From assembly GCF_020382885.2 (NCBI RefSeq), contig NC_058512.1, positions 12,674,802 to 12,738,801 on the forward strand: DNA of 64,000 bases. Reading direction: 5' to 3'. Shown in pieces: positions 1 to 13,745 of this stretch. A program made the position numbers and the translations under genes. Under the pieces are notes generated by a model. It saw nothing but the letters and a program-made list of their open reading frames with translations, had not been told where the DNA came from and did no database searches. Source of the DNA: Scatophagus argus. Taxonomy: Eukaryota > Chordata > Actinopteri > Scatophagidae. Position 1 is the first letter of the stretch; every line of letters begins with the position of its first letter.

Positions 1-21
1 AACCACCTTCTGTTTTTCCAG

Positions 22-298
22 GGTCACTTTACAACTATATGATATACCTGACTACCTGATTCATTATATTGCACCTCGTATGTGGACATTGACATATAAT
101 TATTTTTGAGTTGATTAATGAAGGTTTTCTTGTTGACCATTGCTGTTTTTTTTACACAGGTAAAAGACATCAGAAAGTCCTTTGACAAGAGCAGCAGACA
201 CAAAACCTCATCAGCAGTCTGTCACGTCTCTTCTGGACCTGGTTGAGAGGATGGTTGCTGCTATAGAGGGAGCCAGCAATTCAAATCAGAATCACTAA
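22..298 (+). CDS. Possible 3' terminal exons of an unrecognised gene entering from the left edge
   Basis: A strong polypyrimidine acceptor ends at position 21. It is followed by 56 bases (22-77) open in only one of three frames and ending at a good donor (gtatgt at 78). The next acceptor (T-run then acacag) ends at 159, giving an 82-base intron typical of teleosts. Using that acceptor, the frame closes after eight codons (TGA at 183-185). Using the next AG (ending at 173), the same frame stays open for 41 codons to TAA at 296-298 and reads like real protein, with a Leu/Val-rich helix (LLDLVERMVAAIEG) and a polar tail. I do not recognise either ending. A chance open stretch is possible. No poly(A) signal lies close by; an AATAAA near 805 could serve. 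Confidence 0.3.
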
Positions 299-3200
299 TT
301 ACTTTTATTTGCTTGTCTGACTTTTGGAGTCTGTTTCTTTTTAGTCAAGTTTGCTATGTTGACGTTTCTTTGTTTACGTTTTGTATTTGTACGTACTTAA
401 CAAGTACTTGCTTTTCAATGACTCATGTTAAGATACAGTGTTAAACTATATTCTTGGGCATAAGCATTTGTACAGGCTGTTTGTATTTTTCGTTTATTGC
501 ATGTAAAAATACCTTGCAAAATATGCTATTTTTTAAGAGAGAACTTTAATGCCTACAACATGCCAAATGCACTTTAAACGGTGCACAATAATATATACAG
601 AATGCAGTGGATGCTTAAGCAGAAAAGGAAAAATACAATACAAATGCAAATTATTTTAAAAGCACATTATGTACATTAAAGTTGTGTTCAGTCCATCAGT
701 CAGAGCTCTACCATCGCAGCTCGCACATCAGCTCCTTCCTGCTGTTGACCTTCCTGTAACACGCGAACAGGAGGCTGCATACTCACATTCACTGGAGCCA
801 GTCAATAAAAAGCTGACAAAAACCCTTACAAAATGCAACTTTATGTCCCTGTTAAACATGTGAGTCATCTCAAGTCATTGGCTCATGGAGTTTTTTGAGC
901 TTAAACTCCTCTGAGCTGTTGAAACGGTCATGGGCGTCAAGGGAGGGATCGATTGAATTTTTCCCCAATGTGTCTTTTATACAGATCACAGTCTTTAATG
1001 ATGATAACATGCTATCACAATATTGTACGCTGTCTTATTTTTTTTAAGTGCAGGGTTTCTGTTGACTCTAATGGTGGTGATTTACTTGACATCTGTGTTT
1101 GTGCTCTCAGCTCCTTCAAGTGGAGATGATGGAGGAGGTGGTCTGCTCGTGTCTGCACTGTTTAACTTTAACACAAGTACTTCACTGCTGCAGAGAAACA
1201 GAGGCAATCGCATACGCACATAGACACACGCGCACAGATGACAAATTAAATTATACAAAAGCATCTGTGCAAGCAGAGGCATGTAAGTGCAACCCTCTCA
1301 TATTGTCGGAAAATCTTTTGCTCGTTTTCACGAGACTTTATACTCTCGTACAGTACTTTAAATGTGTGCAGCTGGAGTACACACGCAAACACACACTTTA
1401 ATTCTTTAACTGCCTGTTAGTTAGCACTGAGGGATTTCTACTAAGCAGTTAGTTTTGTGTATACACAAGTGCATGTATGTGTCTGTAGTTTGTATCTTCT
1501 CCGGTCATAGTGGGTTTGCTGTGACATGTGTAACATGTGTATGGTCTGGTCTGGTGTGTTTCTGAGGTGTCTGTGTGCGTTTTTTAAGCTTTCTGTCTTT
1601 GTGTGTAGGAAACAGAAAGGCAAACAGCATTAACTCCAATCTGATGTCCTCTCTTTAAAACTGTCTCGGACAGAAAACAGACTCAGACAATCAGATTACA
1701 GCCAGCAGGATACTGGAAACTGAATTTACTGGAGGAATCCTGTCGAATGATTTTGTCTAGGCGCTTGAATGCAGTCTGCGGGTGGATGGTGTGTGTGTGT
1801 TCATGTGGGCGTTTCTCTGTTGTGTAGTTTTTTTTTTAAATCACAAAAAAGTGTATTCTGCCTTTTATTCATTTTTCTGTGTATGTGCTTGTGTGCACAT
1901 ACCAAAAATCGAACTCGAACTCTAAAAAATCATAATGTTTTCTTTTTTATGTTTTGCTGTGGACCATTCTTTTTAAGCAACCATTGATTATTTTCTTCAC
2001 CAGTAATCTCTTGTGGTTACCAGTTTTCATCTAACAAAGACTGTGAACAATCTTCAGCTTACTACAGCTTTCTATCTTATATTTGTTCTTCAACCTTTTT
2101 CTGTGGTCAGCGATAGTCCACTAGTTTTTACTGACGCAGCAGAAGGATCTGCCATGAAATCTCTTAGTACTTTGGAAAACTCTCATCATGAATCATCATG
2201 AGCATACAACAATTAAATCAGTGCAAAAAAAAAAGAAAAAAAAAATACCAGCATGATCCTATAAAATGTAAATGAATACAAAGCTGCAGTTCTTATAAGC
2301 TCATTCGCTGTAACATGATTGACTCCTTAAATGAAATTATTGACTTCTGATGCCAGTGATAATGACAAAGATAAATGAATAGACTTGTCAAATGGGTTGT
2401 GAGTTTTGGCTTGTGACTCGCTGCACATTCCTGCTCTGCTAACAAAAAGGTGTTCGCAGAAGAAACAACATCACTGTGATAATTTTCCACTTTGAAAATC
2501 CTGAGGCCATTTCCCTGAGTGGTCCTAACAACAAACAGACAAATACACTCACACACACACACTGTAATCACTCACAGTACCAGCAGTGGACAGTAGACAC
2601 TTGTTTGTGATTGGAGTCATAACAAAGACCTTGTGTTGTGCCCACTAGTAGAGACATCGAGACCATCTGAAGCAGGTTAAAACTGTTGAGTAAATACAGT
2701 CAAACTGTCCCTTGGGTCCTTGCCCCAGTCAGAAGATACTGCACAACTTTCTTTTACAGTATTTTAGCCTTTTCTTACTGTTGTCAAATTTACATAAGCT
2801 ACCAGGTGGACAGACTGCTGGTTAAGGGTTGTTCGTCCAGTTGTATTGCTGATATGACACTGGGACAAACCTTATATTTGCTCCAAAATGAGTCAGTGGT
2901 CCTACTTAAGTAACAGGAACTTTCCTGTATTATCTGCCATTAAGTCATGTAACAAACAGTCTTGATACTCACACAAAATCACACAAGACGTAAGAAGAGA
3001 CAGAAGGTGCTGATGATTAGTTATCTCCTTTAGATTATATTTAGTTTTAGTGAACCCAGCTGTCAAAGGCTGTATTTTCATTCAGTTGGATTTCCTGTGT
3101 TTTACAGGCAAATATTTGCTGACAATCTGGGAAGCAGGCAGTCTTCACATTGCAGCATAAACGGGACTTTTAACACTCCTTTGTTTCTGGGAACAACACT

Positions 3201-5235
3201 GACGTTTAACCCAAACAGTCTGTTTCACATCCGTTATGTAATTTATAATAATGTTTAGTTTGATAGGAGCTTATATACAGACAGTGACCAATCAAAGACA
3301 CACAATGAGACAAAGCACAATGACTGACTCTGTAGGTAGTTAAAAGTCGGGGCTGTAAATGCTGCACGTTTGCTTTTTCGACAGTGGCAGAAGTTGAATT
3401 TCACTTCTTCTCTGGTCCTGAGATTCTCTCAGCTCTGTCATCTTACCTCCTTCAGAGCAGCTGACATCAGTACCTAAAACAGTGTGGGTTGAATGTGTGA
3501 GCTTGGACTCATAAATAAAATTATGAGAGTGAGTCAAGCAAGAGTGAAAGGTGTCATGTAAGAAGTTGATATACATTATAGGCTTAATGTGCATGACTCA
3601 GACCCCAAATGACAAAATAGCCAAACTTGTGCAGGTAAACAGATACATTTTTGTGCTTAACAAAGAAAAGCATCTCTATAATAAAGTAGCCCATAGTTAA
3701 ATGTCTTACGGAAACCAGGAAGTGATATTATCAAATCCTGTTTCCCCAAAGTGTCAAGTGTCTGGTGAGAAAAATAATAAGCCACAGGAACGTCAGGCTC
3801 TTCCTGTTACTCTTCCTGTAATCTGGTTCACCTTCAGCTCGGCATGGGAGCCCTGTAGCATCCGATAAATACATCCAAGCAGTGGCCACCGTTGTCAGCC
3901 ATGTACGATCGGTGTGACTGTTGTGTGATTCACCTTTCTGACAGTCAGTGCCAAAGCAAAGTACAGCTGTTCAGCGATTTGAAAACAGCAGAGTTTGGAA
4001 TCTCTCTGGAATGAAGGTCACGTGGGAGACGAGTAAGATGACTCTTTGGCTCCAGGCCCATCCGCCATGCTCAGTAAATGCTGTTTTTTTTCCACCGTGG
4101 ATGTTTCAGTGTTTTGATTGTTAAGATAAAACTTTCTTCTCCATGTAGGGAAATTAGGTCAATGTAGACGGTTTCAGCAGGGAAGAAGACAAATGAGCTT
4201 TGAGTGCAAAAATGCAAAGTAAAATAGTTATTCAAACAGTGAAATAATGAATCAGACATAAAATAATTGTCTGGATTGGAGGAGCTTTGTCAGGTCCGAG
4301 AATACAGCCTCACTGATGTTGTTGCTGTAGTGTCATCAAGCTTGTCTGAAATATTAACGGGAAGTGGAGTTTAACGTAAAGTTTCATTACGGGACACATG
4401 GGAACAGTAAAGTTTAAGTTAAAGGAATATTTTAGTATAAAAAATGTAGGACAAAAACAATTAGAGGAAATAATTGCATTTCAAAAAAGGGGTGAATTTA
4501 TGGGACATTTTTTGCTGTTGATTGAATCCACATGTGTGACAGTGACAGATTGTAAATGTAAGGCAGTGTGCAGCCACTTGTATGTATAGTTATGATCTGG
4601 ACTATGTTGCTTATATAAGCTGGAATATGGTGAAATGTTGTTTGTGATAAGGGTAGGCGTCATAAGCTTTGGCTTCAGCCTCTACCATTTTGGTCAAAAT
4701 GTCTTTTTTTCATTTCATGCTTTGTTTAAGCCAATAAGTAGATTATATGACTTTAAAAAGACATTAGACCAAAATAAACCAATTAGTCAATTAATTTTTT
4801 ATCCTTCCAGAGCCAAAAAGTCATTAAAAGACAGGATCCTTGCCTGTTATCACTCCTGCTCAGTTTGTGGTTGTAATGGTTGCAACACTTACAGGTGTGG
4901 AGGTTTGTAACCGAATGAATGAGAAGCAGGTCACTGCTGATAAAGAGCATGTTTTGTCAACCACAGAGACTTTGTCTGGACACACTGGCCAGAGAAGTGC
5001 AAACAGTCCAGTCTGTGATTTATTATGAGACTTGTATGATTTATTATTGTTTGATTGAAACCTAAAATCCTCCAGCTGCTCCTCACTGCTTCTCTCTGTT
5101 CTCTGTCGCTTTCTTTTTCCTACGCAGAAGATTTTTATCTTCTCTTTCTTTACTGATTTTTGTTGAACATTGGTGTGAAGTGTTTGTCCGGTCTCAAGAA
5201 TTACCTTTCTTCTCTCTTTCTTGGGTGCTATGTCA

Positions 5236-5261
5236 TCTCTCTCTCTCTCTCTCTCTCTCTT
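5236..5261. repeat. (TC)n microsatellite
   Basis: About 13 uninterrupted TC units. They make the open frames across this site low-complexity artefacts. Confidence 0.95.
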
Positions 5262-5876
5262 TGAGAATTTTCTCAAAAGACAACGATTGAAAGATTATTT
5301 GAAAAGATTTTTCTGGCAAATATGCCTTAAATTGAGAGTAAAAAGAACATATGAAAAGAAAAAAAAATTTGTGCAATTAATTGTACTCCTCTCTGGTTCA
5401 CCAGCGGGTCTCTGCTTTTCTCATCTCTAGCTCTGAAAAAAAACCTGCATTAACTCAATTATCTCTTTTTTTCTGCTTTTTTTACAAAAACAAAAGGATC
5501 AAGAATATGAAGAAAAATAAAAGATGAAAATTTATCTAGATAAACAAATCAAGAGCATAATAAAAAAATGCCAAAACCCATATGACGGTTCTCCTGATCG
5601 CTGCCTTTTTCACTTTGAGTTAAGGACATCAGCTGCTGTCACGTCTCTTCCTCTTCAGTGTTAGACTCAGTGTGGACGCTCTGAACTCATCTGTGATTCT
5701 AAATGAAACTCATCTCTCCCTCAGCCTCTCCATCCATCTCTGGCTCTGCTCTTCTTTGTAATAGAAACATAGTTTCCGTGGTGACAAATTGGACCACAGA
5801 ATGGACCCACCTGGGCTAATCAGCTCTTTGAAATTCAATTAAGGCAGTCTTTTTCTGTGAGGGACAAAAGCCATGC

Positions 5877-5911
5877 TTTGTTTTGTTTTGTTTTGTTTTG
5901 TTTTTTTTTCT
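5877..5911. repeat. (TTTTG)n short tandem repeat
   Basis: Five TTTTG units followed by a T-run. The T-rich strand could be the reverse of an old retroposon A-tail, but no adjoining element was recognised. Confidence 0.85.
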
Positions 5912-7634
5912 TTAAAAATGATTTTGGGCACTGAAGACCTTCCAGGTGTCCTTTCATTGATAGGAAACCAGAGTTAGCAGCACATATAGTCAATCTTTAC
6001 AGAGGAGATGAGTTGTATCTAAAAATAATTGTTAAATTTTTTCATGTTAAAGAGGCTTGAGCTCTCATTATTATGTTTGCATGGTAAAATTATACAGGAA
6101 ATTTACATTAGTAAATACAAAACAAGATGCTGAAATCTGTCAGCCAGCTCATTGGTCATTCAGCCATATAACTTTTTGATTGGCCAGGTTATGATAACAG
6201 TCCTTCAAGTTAACACTGACGCTTGTACACAACAAATGCAGAATATCTATAACTAATAAAGAGAAGGCTAAGAAATTTGTTGTACACATTCACGGTTGGC
6301 AAAAAAAACTATTAAGAAGACAGGAAGATGTGCTTCACTCTGTCACAAGCAGATTACTTTTAAGTGATTCCACAAAATTGTCAAAAAAAGTGATACTCAG
6401 CCAAACCCCCAGGACTTCACCTCAGTTGACTGCTGGCCCAACAGAGAGATACAGCTAGAAACAAGACTGAGCTTTTCAGTGAAACATTGTGATTGAACTT
6501 TGCATCAGATCTCTTGCCAGGACTCTGATGGGTCTTTTGAGAACTTATGCTATCACAGTTTCCCATCGTTCTGTGAGCAGACTCAGTACCTCAATATTAC
6601 ATTTACAAATGCTCAACTGCTGAGCATGTTTTCCAGCTGATGTCACCAAAAACACAAGGTGGATAAATATTGAATGTGACGATGAGTAAGGGTGTGATCA
6701 CACCTGCAAACTGTCCAAACAGTTCTGGAAATGTCAGCCTTGTTGCCTTTTGTTGTGTTTAGTTTCTTGAAATGCTTATGGTTTCATTTTTAGCAGACTA
6801 GGACAAAAAAATCACATGGCTTACAGGCAGTTTAAATTAACAAAGTTTTGGTAGCCTGCCATCCTGCCAGGTTAGACATTTTAACAACGAATGAGATGAA
6901 ACAAATCTGATGATTTGTGTTATTTCTGCTTAAATTTTCAAGCATAAGCACGTGCTGCTAATCACATGTTAGCATCTATCTTCAGCTACCAATAATCCCT
7001 TGAGTTTTTGTGCTACTTTCTTTACTTTCTGGTGTGAATAACATTTTTATTCTTGTTATGTGCTGTTGAGTTTTATTGAAACTCGGACGCCAGAAACTGG
7101 TGGGAACAAATAACTGTTGGTCAAAAAGTTGCAGAGATAGCATAGATTTGGATTTGGGTCAACCTCTCGTATGTCATTATACAGTTTATGTTCAATTTAA
7201 CAACAGAACAGTTGAGTTTCAGTGGTGTTGTTACATCAGAGGTTCTGTCAATCTGTAACTGCTGACCTTCTCTTAGCTTCAGGTGAATCACATACTTTAG
7301 ATTTCTCAGTCTGATCACACAAGAGAAAAATAACAGACTCATGTCTGATACAGACAATATAAAGGCTCAGTTTAAATCTGACATAAACGCTGGCAGTCAG
7401 CATGTGCATTGTGCTCAGCAGATATTAAATTTGGGGATGAGGTTCAGACATTCTTAGGATTTGTATGTTCTGATCATGTGTTTTTACTTTAAACTCTGCA
7501 AAGCAAATTTCCCCCAAAGGAGCAGAACGTGTAATTCATTTCAAGTTTTGTTTGGACGTGGTGGTGTTCTCAGTTAGTGCTTTAGTTGTCCCTCCCTGAT
7601 TGCCAAACATTACATGTAACTTGATTAACATAAC

Positions 7635-7656
7635 TGTGTGTGTGTGTGTGTGTGTG
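7635..7656. repeat. (TG)n microsatellite
   Basis: Eleven TG units followed by a short G-rich stretch (ggcggcagcgggggggtg). Confidence 0.95.
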
Positions 7657-10087
7657 GGCGGCAGCGGGGGGGTGACTTTTCCTGTAGCGCCACCACATTT
7701 AACATTTTTAGCTTGTAGTCATTAATGAACTGCCATGAAATTTTACAGACTTTATTTATTTATTTTGTAGAACCGCCATGAGGCTTTATGGGAAATATCT
7801 CAACAAATATTGGGCAGATTACCACAAATTTCAGGAGGAATTTAGGTAACTTTTAGCTTTTTATCTAGTACTATCATCATGTTAAAATTTCAGTAAGTCC
7901 AATTTTTTGCTTAATTACTAAATACTTGCAAAATAATGACATTCCTATTGTCCTCAGCTGTATTTTGTGTATGAGTAGTGCTAATTAGCCAGTGCAAGTG
8001 CCACTGTGCCTAAATACTGTCTCAGAAAGCCTCTGGCATGGCTTTACACTCTTTGTGATGTTCCAGTGAAAATGGAATTTGGCTGCGATTGCCAGAAAAT
8101 ATGGCATTTCAATTAACAGTATTCAGCTTATCATCTTTTATGCCACAACTTTGTGTTAGTGAGTAGCTTTTGGGCTAAAAAATGCACAACCAAATAATCA
8201 ATAAAGAATCTAGTTTAATTATCATTCAAGTCAAAAGGAAAGAAAAGGTCCAGATGGTAATCATTTGTCACCAGCAGCTTAGGTTCACATTTTGGAATGC
8301 ACACCATAGTTTGCATCACCTTAACACCAAATGAATGGTTTTATTTCTTGTGGTGTCCTTTGCAGGGCCACACCCAAATCATTGCCATAATTTATTTTGC
8401 ACACACATTGTATACATTAGAAATTATGTGAACCCTTCCTCTGATATCTTAAAAAAAAAAAAGAAAATTGTTGGAAAATAATCATCAAAACAATTGTGTT
8501 ATTTTGCTATATCTTACCATATCTCATTGTTAACTTTTGTGTGTTGATTGTAATAAAAGCCATTACCTCTAATTGTGTTTTAAATGTAACCGACTGACAG
8601 CAGGCTGACAGTAACTGAAACATGAGGTGATAATGGCGTGTAGGACTTAGTGTAGTTTCACTGCAGCTGAGGCCAAACAGGGTCACTTCTCCTCACTAAT
8701 CTGATTGGCATGTGTCTTATGTCCTTCATTATGGTACTTCATTGAAAGTACACATTCATCTTGTAGCTGATATTCTCTTGTTTTGTATGTATACTGTAAG
8801 TATTCATGGAAATTTGATGGTGTACTTCAGAAAAAATCATGCTTCAGAAGAAGCAAAAAAACCCAAAACACTTTCATCACTGCACTCACAAGAGTTTTTC
8901 AGAAACACTGAAACTTAAATAGAATTGAATGCCTGTGGAAATTAATGACAGGTAATCTGTCTACAGAGAGCATGGATGAATCCTAAGATGGGACAAAGGT
9001 AGATGATGAGCAGGATGAAGCTCATTCGCTGTCAGAGCTGCCGTAATACATCGGCACTGATGTTCTTCTGTGGCTTTCCAGATGGATTTTGACTGCAGGC
9101 AGCTTCTCCTTCAGCTTTTGCCAAAAGATTAAATCCGGATAGTTATGTTTTTCATACTTAAGTTATAGTGACTGATAAGGCTGTGTGTGTGTGAGTGAGT
9201 GAATGAGTGTGATTGTGTGTGTTTGACTGACAGAAAGATAGATGAGTGTTTTTTGTCCGAGTAGTGATAGCTATAGTTCTGAAATCTTTAGACCTCGGGC
9301 CAACATTTCTGGTGCAGCCAGATAAAACTCGAGGCTAGGCTGCATGTCATTCTCTCTATTTTATTTTAATTGAGTTTTATTAAATAAAAACAACCAGTGC
9401 TCTTGGGTATAGATTGGTATCGTGACTGGATTTCTGAATCAATGGGAAAGACTGACTGAATCCCATATGGAGAAAAAAAGACCATATATATGTTTTTGCA
9501 CGTCTTTGCCTGTACTATAAATTGTGTAAACTTAGCAACTGGACAAACTTGAGGTTTTTACTTTGATTTCCCATATGAACAGAAACCATTCTGTTCATAT
9601 CACTATGACCATAACTGAGAAAAATGACATTTGATCAAGTACGCTGGTTGATCTGGTTGGAAAACTGCAGGTGTGTGTAAGAATGCTTCAACATCAGATT
9701 TTACATAAACATAACCTGGCCTTATTTTTTTTTCCTGTTTGCATGTAACATATATGGTTCAGGGTCTGTGTTGATGGAAAGTACCTGCATTGGTAAAGTT
9801 TACGTTAAGTCCCCCTATTTAGCATTTATAAGCAAAGTGATGTACCGAATAACAATCATAACATCTCCAATGAAGACATATTTCATATTATTTGAACTGT
9901 GTTGTTTTTTTGTTTTTTGTTTTTTGTTTGTTTTTTTTTGCCAGTTATAAGTTATAATTGTTGACAAATACATGAATGTTCTACTTAAGGTCAAACCAGC
10001 TCCTAAATGAGTGTCTCAGATGACAATAGTCAACTATTTGGCTATTTAAAACCAGATTTAGAGGAAGCAGTTCTCTGTTTAGAGAGC

Positions 10088-10150
10088 GATCAAATATCAA
10101 TCAATCGATCGATCAGTCAAACTTTATTTGTATAGCACTTTTCATACAAG
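10088..10150 (-). mobile_element. 3' tail of a teleost LINE/SINE-type retroelement
   Basis: Imperfect TCAA/TCGA units (10098-10122) are followed by AAACTTTATTTGTATAGCAC and TTTTCATACAA. Read on the minus strand, this is the common fish retroelement ending: a conserved GTGCTATA..AATAAAGTTT block followed by a (TTGA)n-like tail. Only the extreme 3' end is recognisable. No target-site duplication or coding part was identified. Confidence 0.6.
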
Positions 10151-13100
10151 AACAATGTAGCCTAAAGTATTTTATATGCACGGAGGACTCAATAAAACAG
10201 AAGCTGAGTAAACACTATCTTAATATGGATATCAACATGAAACAAATGCCAACTGTACACTAATAACAATAACAACTTATATACTGATGAAGACTGTGAT
10301 GAATTTATTTGCTATAAGATCTGTTGGGAGATGGTGTCAGGTCAGTGTATGAATAGATTTTTTTGGTGTTGTTCAAAATGGCTGCTGTTTTATCATCTGC
10401 ATCCAAATAGCAGGAAAACACAGTAGATTTTCTGTCCCAGAAACCCAGATCATGCTCAGAAAGGGGGCCGCAGGACACCAGTGTGGACTGATGCAAAAGT
10501 ATGCGGTTTGTGGTTCAGTGGGTCAGCGTCAGAGTTTGTTTTCAAAGACAACTTCGGCCCACAACTTTAATTCAAAAGGGAGTAGTAGGAGTGTGATTGT
10601 CACTGGTCAGTAATTTTAATTTTCTCAGAAGCAAACACACTCCAGAAGAGCATCTCAGATTTCTCTGAACATGTTTTGATGAGGGTTTGGAGCCAAACTC
10701 ATTTCTTCTCTGTCACTTTCCATTTTCAGTTAAATTAGCTTCTGGCTTGAAAGGGTCCCACTTAATAATACCAAAGCGATAAACATAATGATGAGACCTT
10801 TTATTACTGTTTATTGGATTTTTTGTTTGTGTACTGTGCTGAGTGTATCCATAGTTCTTGACTGATGTGTTCTGCCCTTAATGCTTTCATTTGGTTTAGT
10901 CTCAGGAAGATAGGAAGAACCTTTAATAGAGGATGACTTGTGGTTTTGGAAAGAAACATCTGCCTTAGGTGGAACTCAACAAGATCAGTAGGTACCTTAA
11001 GCATTTACAACCAGGAGCAAAACAAATTTTAGGAATGCAACTGTGCAGAAAGCAGTAGGAGTAAAAATCACGCTCTCTAAAAGGCTGTAGTGTATTATTA
11101 ATATTGCCTAGAGTCCTGTGTTATATCCACAATCTAATATGTCAAAACCAAAACAAATCCCACTCCCACTGACATACATTGCCATATTGTCTTTTCTGTT
11201 TAACACAGGAAGAGACCACATCTCACAGCAGAGTGGTTGTACTTTGTTTGTGGTTGTACTTTGTTTTGTTTGTGTGTTTTGGTAGCCATACTTAGCACGT
11301 CAACAGTTCAGTTCAGGTGCTCCTAAATTCGAAAAACCCAGCGAGTGTAAACCCATGTCCTAAAAAAAAAATGGCACAGTCCCGAGGTAGCTGTTCTCCC
11401 GGAATACTGACCCAGTTTTGATTAGCCTTGTTATATCCTAATAAAACATATGATACTGACCATTGTGGCAGCGAAAGCACCAAGAGAGGGTCAGGAACAG
11501 ATAGCTGTATAAATGAAGAGAGAGATATTGGAGAGGAAGAGGAGGAGGAGGACAGTAGCCAACAAGCTGCTGCAAGAGAACCTGCTATAGCAGGAGAAAC
11601 AGGTGAGGCTGACAGCAGGCTCCCAAATTTCTCATTTGGTCACCCTGTAGCTCCCAAATTGCATACTTTGTCAGTTGATCTGTCCAACATATTTGTTGTA
11701 CCGGGTACACTGAAGCCTTAGCGGCCCAGATTTCAGGCTTTAAGAATGAATTCACACTTCCAATTATCCAATGAATTTCCCTCGGGTGCTAAAGCTGTCC
11801 AAGCAAGGCTTTAGCCTGCACTCATCATTCTATTTATGTGCCTGTGCATGGACACAAGCTTTGAAGTGTTTTAAGGCAAAAAAGGGACAGTTCATTTAAA
11901 GTCTTGATTTATTTCATTGAATAAAAATAGCAACTCTTCTGGCATATCAATTTGCCTGTGAGTGCATGTGTTCAGACTGAAACTCCCTCAATACAACAGA
12001 CCCTTCTGCTTTGGTAAATGGTAATAGTGATGAGTTTTTAAGTAATGGGGTAACATGAAAAGCAATAGTATGGTCTTACAGGTGGAAATCGTTTGTTTAG
12101 AGAAAGGAAAACTAGCTCCTCCATTGATATCAATCAGGCTAATGCCGCCACATTGTTCGTGCTACTCTTCTCCTCAGTGTTCCTGTGGGAAAACACACCT
12201 TATCTCCCTCCCAATCAGTGCTCCCTCCTCACTACTTCAGCCCCCAAAGCAAGAAAATAAGCATGAAATTTGATTATTTAATGTCCCAAAAAGATATTAG
12301 CACAAAATTAAAGAAACACAAACCTCTCGTCTATCTCACGCCGATCTCTCTTAAGGTCACATTGGAGACCAGTTGATGCTTTGACACAAGTGACTTGTTG
12401 CACAGTGAGAACGAAACAGGAAGTGTTTGCATTTGGAGTGGTGTAGCAAGAGGAAAAGTGAAAGAGTGCATGGAAGATTTTTTTATGCGGATTTGAGACC
12501 AAAAACAGGATTGTGTGTAAGATATTTACTCTCACAAAAGACATACAAGCACACTGTAGGCAAAGTTTGATTTAATTAACTTGTGTGTGTGACATGGGCA
12601 TTATGTCTTAGCGGATTATTTATGGTTAAATACATTTGAACCATGCATGGCACAGGTACTGCAGCTTTAATACAGTAAGAAATATATGGATCAGGCATGT
12701 AGCTAACATGCACAAACAAATGTGTAAACAGTAACAACAGCAATAAATATCGTTTCAAAAACCTCATCTGGTCTCAGTTAGAATCCCCTCCTTCACCAAA
12801 CCCTTAAAAAAATCCGATCAAGGTGCTCTCCTTTCTCATGATCTTTCCCTGCACATGAAGCTTTTTGATGTATGTTTTGATCTGCTGTTTCAATTTGTCA
12901 GATTGGAGTGCAGCCACAGATAAAACTAACTGACGGATAACAGCAAATCTGGCAGCGCACAGGCACCAGATGCAGTTATGAACAGCAAGTTAAATACGAC
13001 CTGTACTGAGCTGTTTTTAACTGGGCTGTTTTTTTCTGACAGCTGCTTCTCAGACATTTTTCCACTGAAAGATGGATTATGAATTAAAGTAATTAACATT

Positions 13101-13657
13101 AAAATGAAAATAAATAAATGAACACCTCAAAAGTTATTGAATGGCAGTGAGAGTAGAGTTTATTTTAATGGTTTAGTTCAGCTCAAGAGCAAAATATTGA
13201 GAAATCTTTAGGTAAAAACAATTTGTTGCTGCATTTAATTTTGCAGTCATTTAATCTTTTTCATTCATTTGTACGGTCAGGACAGAAAAATGAAGCCTTT
13301 GAGATGTTTAATTTGAAATCAGTGTCATATCTTAAATCTTCATTTGCTTCTTTTGAAGTTCTAAGATTTAAGTTCTAAGATCTCTTTTGGCAAACAGTCC
13401 TTGGATAACTACTTATTCAACAGCACAGGTAGAATGGCAGCTGGTGTACAGTACCTGTGTACAGCACAGCCAAGCAAACTCTTGTTGTTTTAGTCAATCA
13501 ATAATAATTGCAACTAAGCTCTGATTTCATGCTCCACACAGGGGGAGTAATTTTACACACAGCAGCAGACAGTAAACTTGGTTACCTTGCAAAAGAGTTG
13601 GAGAAATGCAGCAAAACTACACTACTGTACTACTGTGCTGTTATTTGCTGCTCCTTC

Positions 13658-13719
<62 letters not shown>

Positions 13720-13745
13720 CTTTATTGATCCCAAGGGAAATTCAA
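13658..13745 (-). mobile_element. (GATA)n microsatellite abutting a retroelement 3' end
   Basis: About 15 GATA/TAGA units run directly into ACTTTATTGATCCCAAGGGA followed by AATTCA. On the minus strand this reads as a conserved TGAATTTCCC..GATCAATAAAGT block followed by a (TCTA)n tail. That is a very frequent fish non-LTR retroelement ending, in which the microsatellite is the element's own tail. Family assignment is uncertain. Confidence 0.65.

Larger units (their letters stand above)
300..9999. other. Gene-poor region with simple repeats
   Basis: No convincing exon was seen on either strand. All open stretches are short and lack paired splice sites, family motifs or coding-like composition. 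The stretch holds AT-rich unique sequence, poly(T) and poly(A) runs, and the simple repeats listed separately. Whether it is intergenic or intronic to the unidentified upstream gene cannot be decided here. Confidence 0.6.

Noticed and set aside
4860-5276. 138-codon minus-strand open frame rich in Lys, Arg and Glu
   Set aside because: It is driven by the TC repeat and a purine-rich strand. There are no splice sites or family match, and composition explains it.
13658-13720. CRISPR-like regular repeat
   Set aside because: It is a 4-base GATA microsatellite without spacers, in a vertebrate genome.
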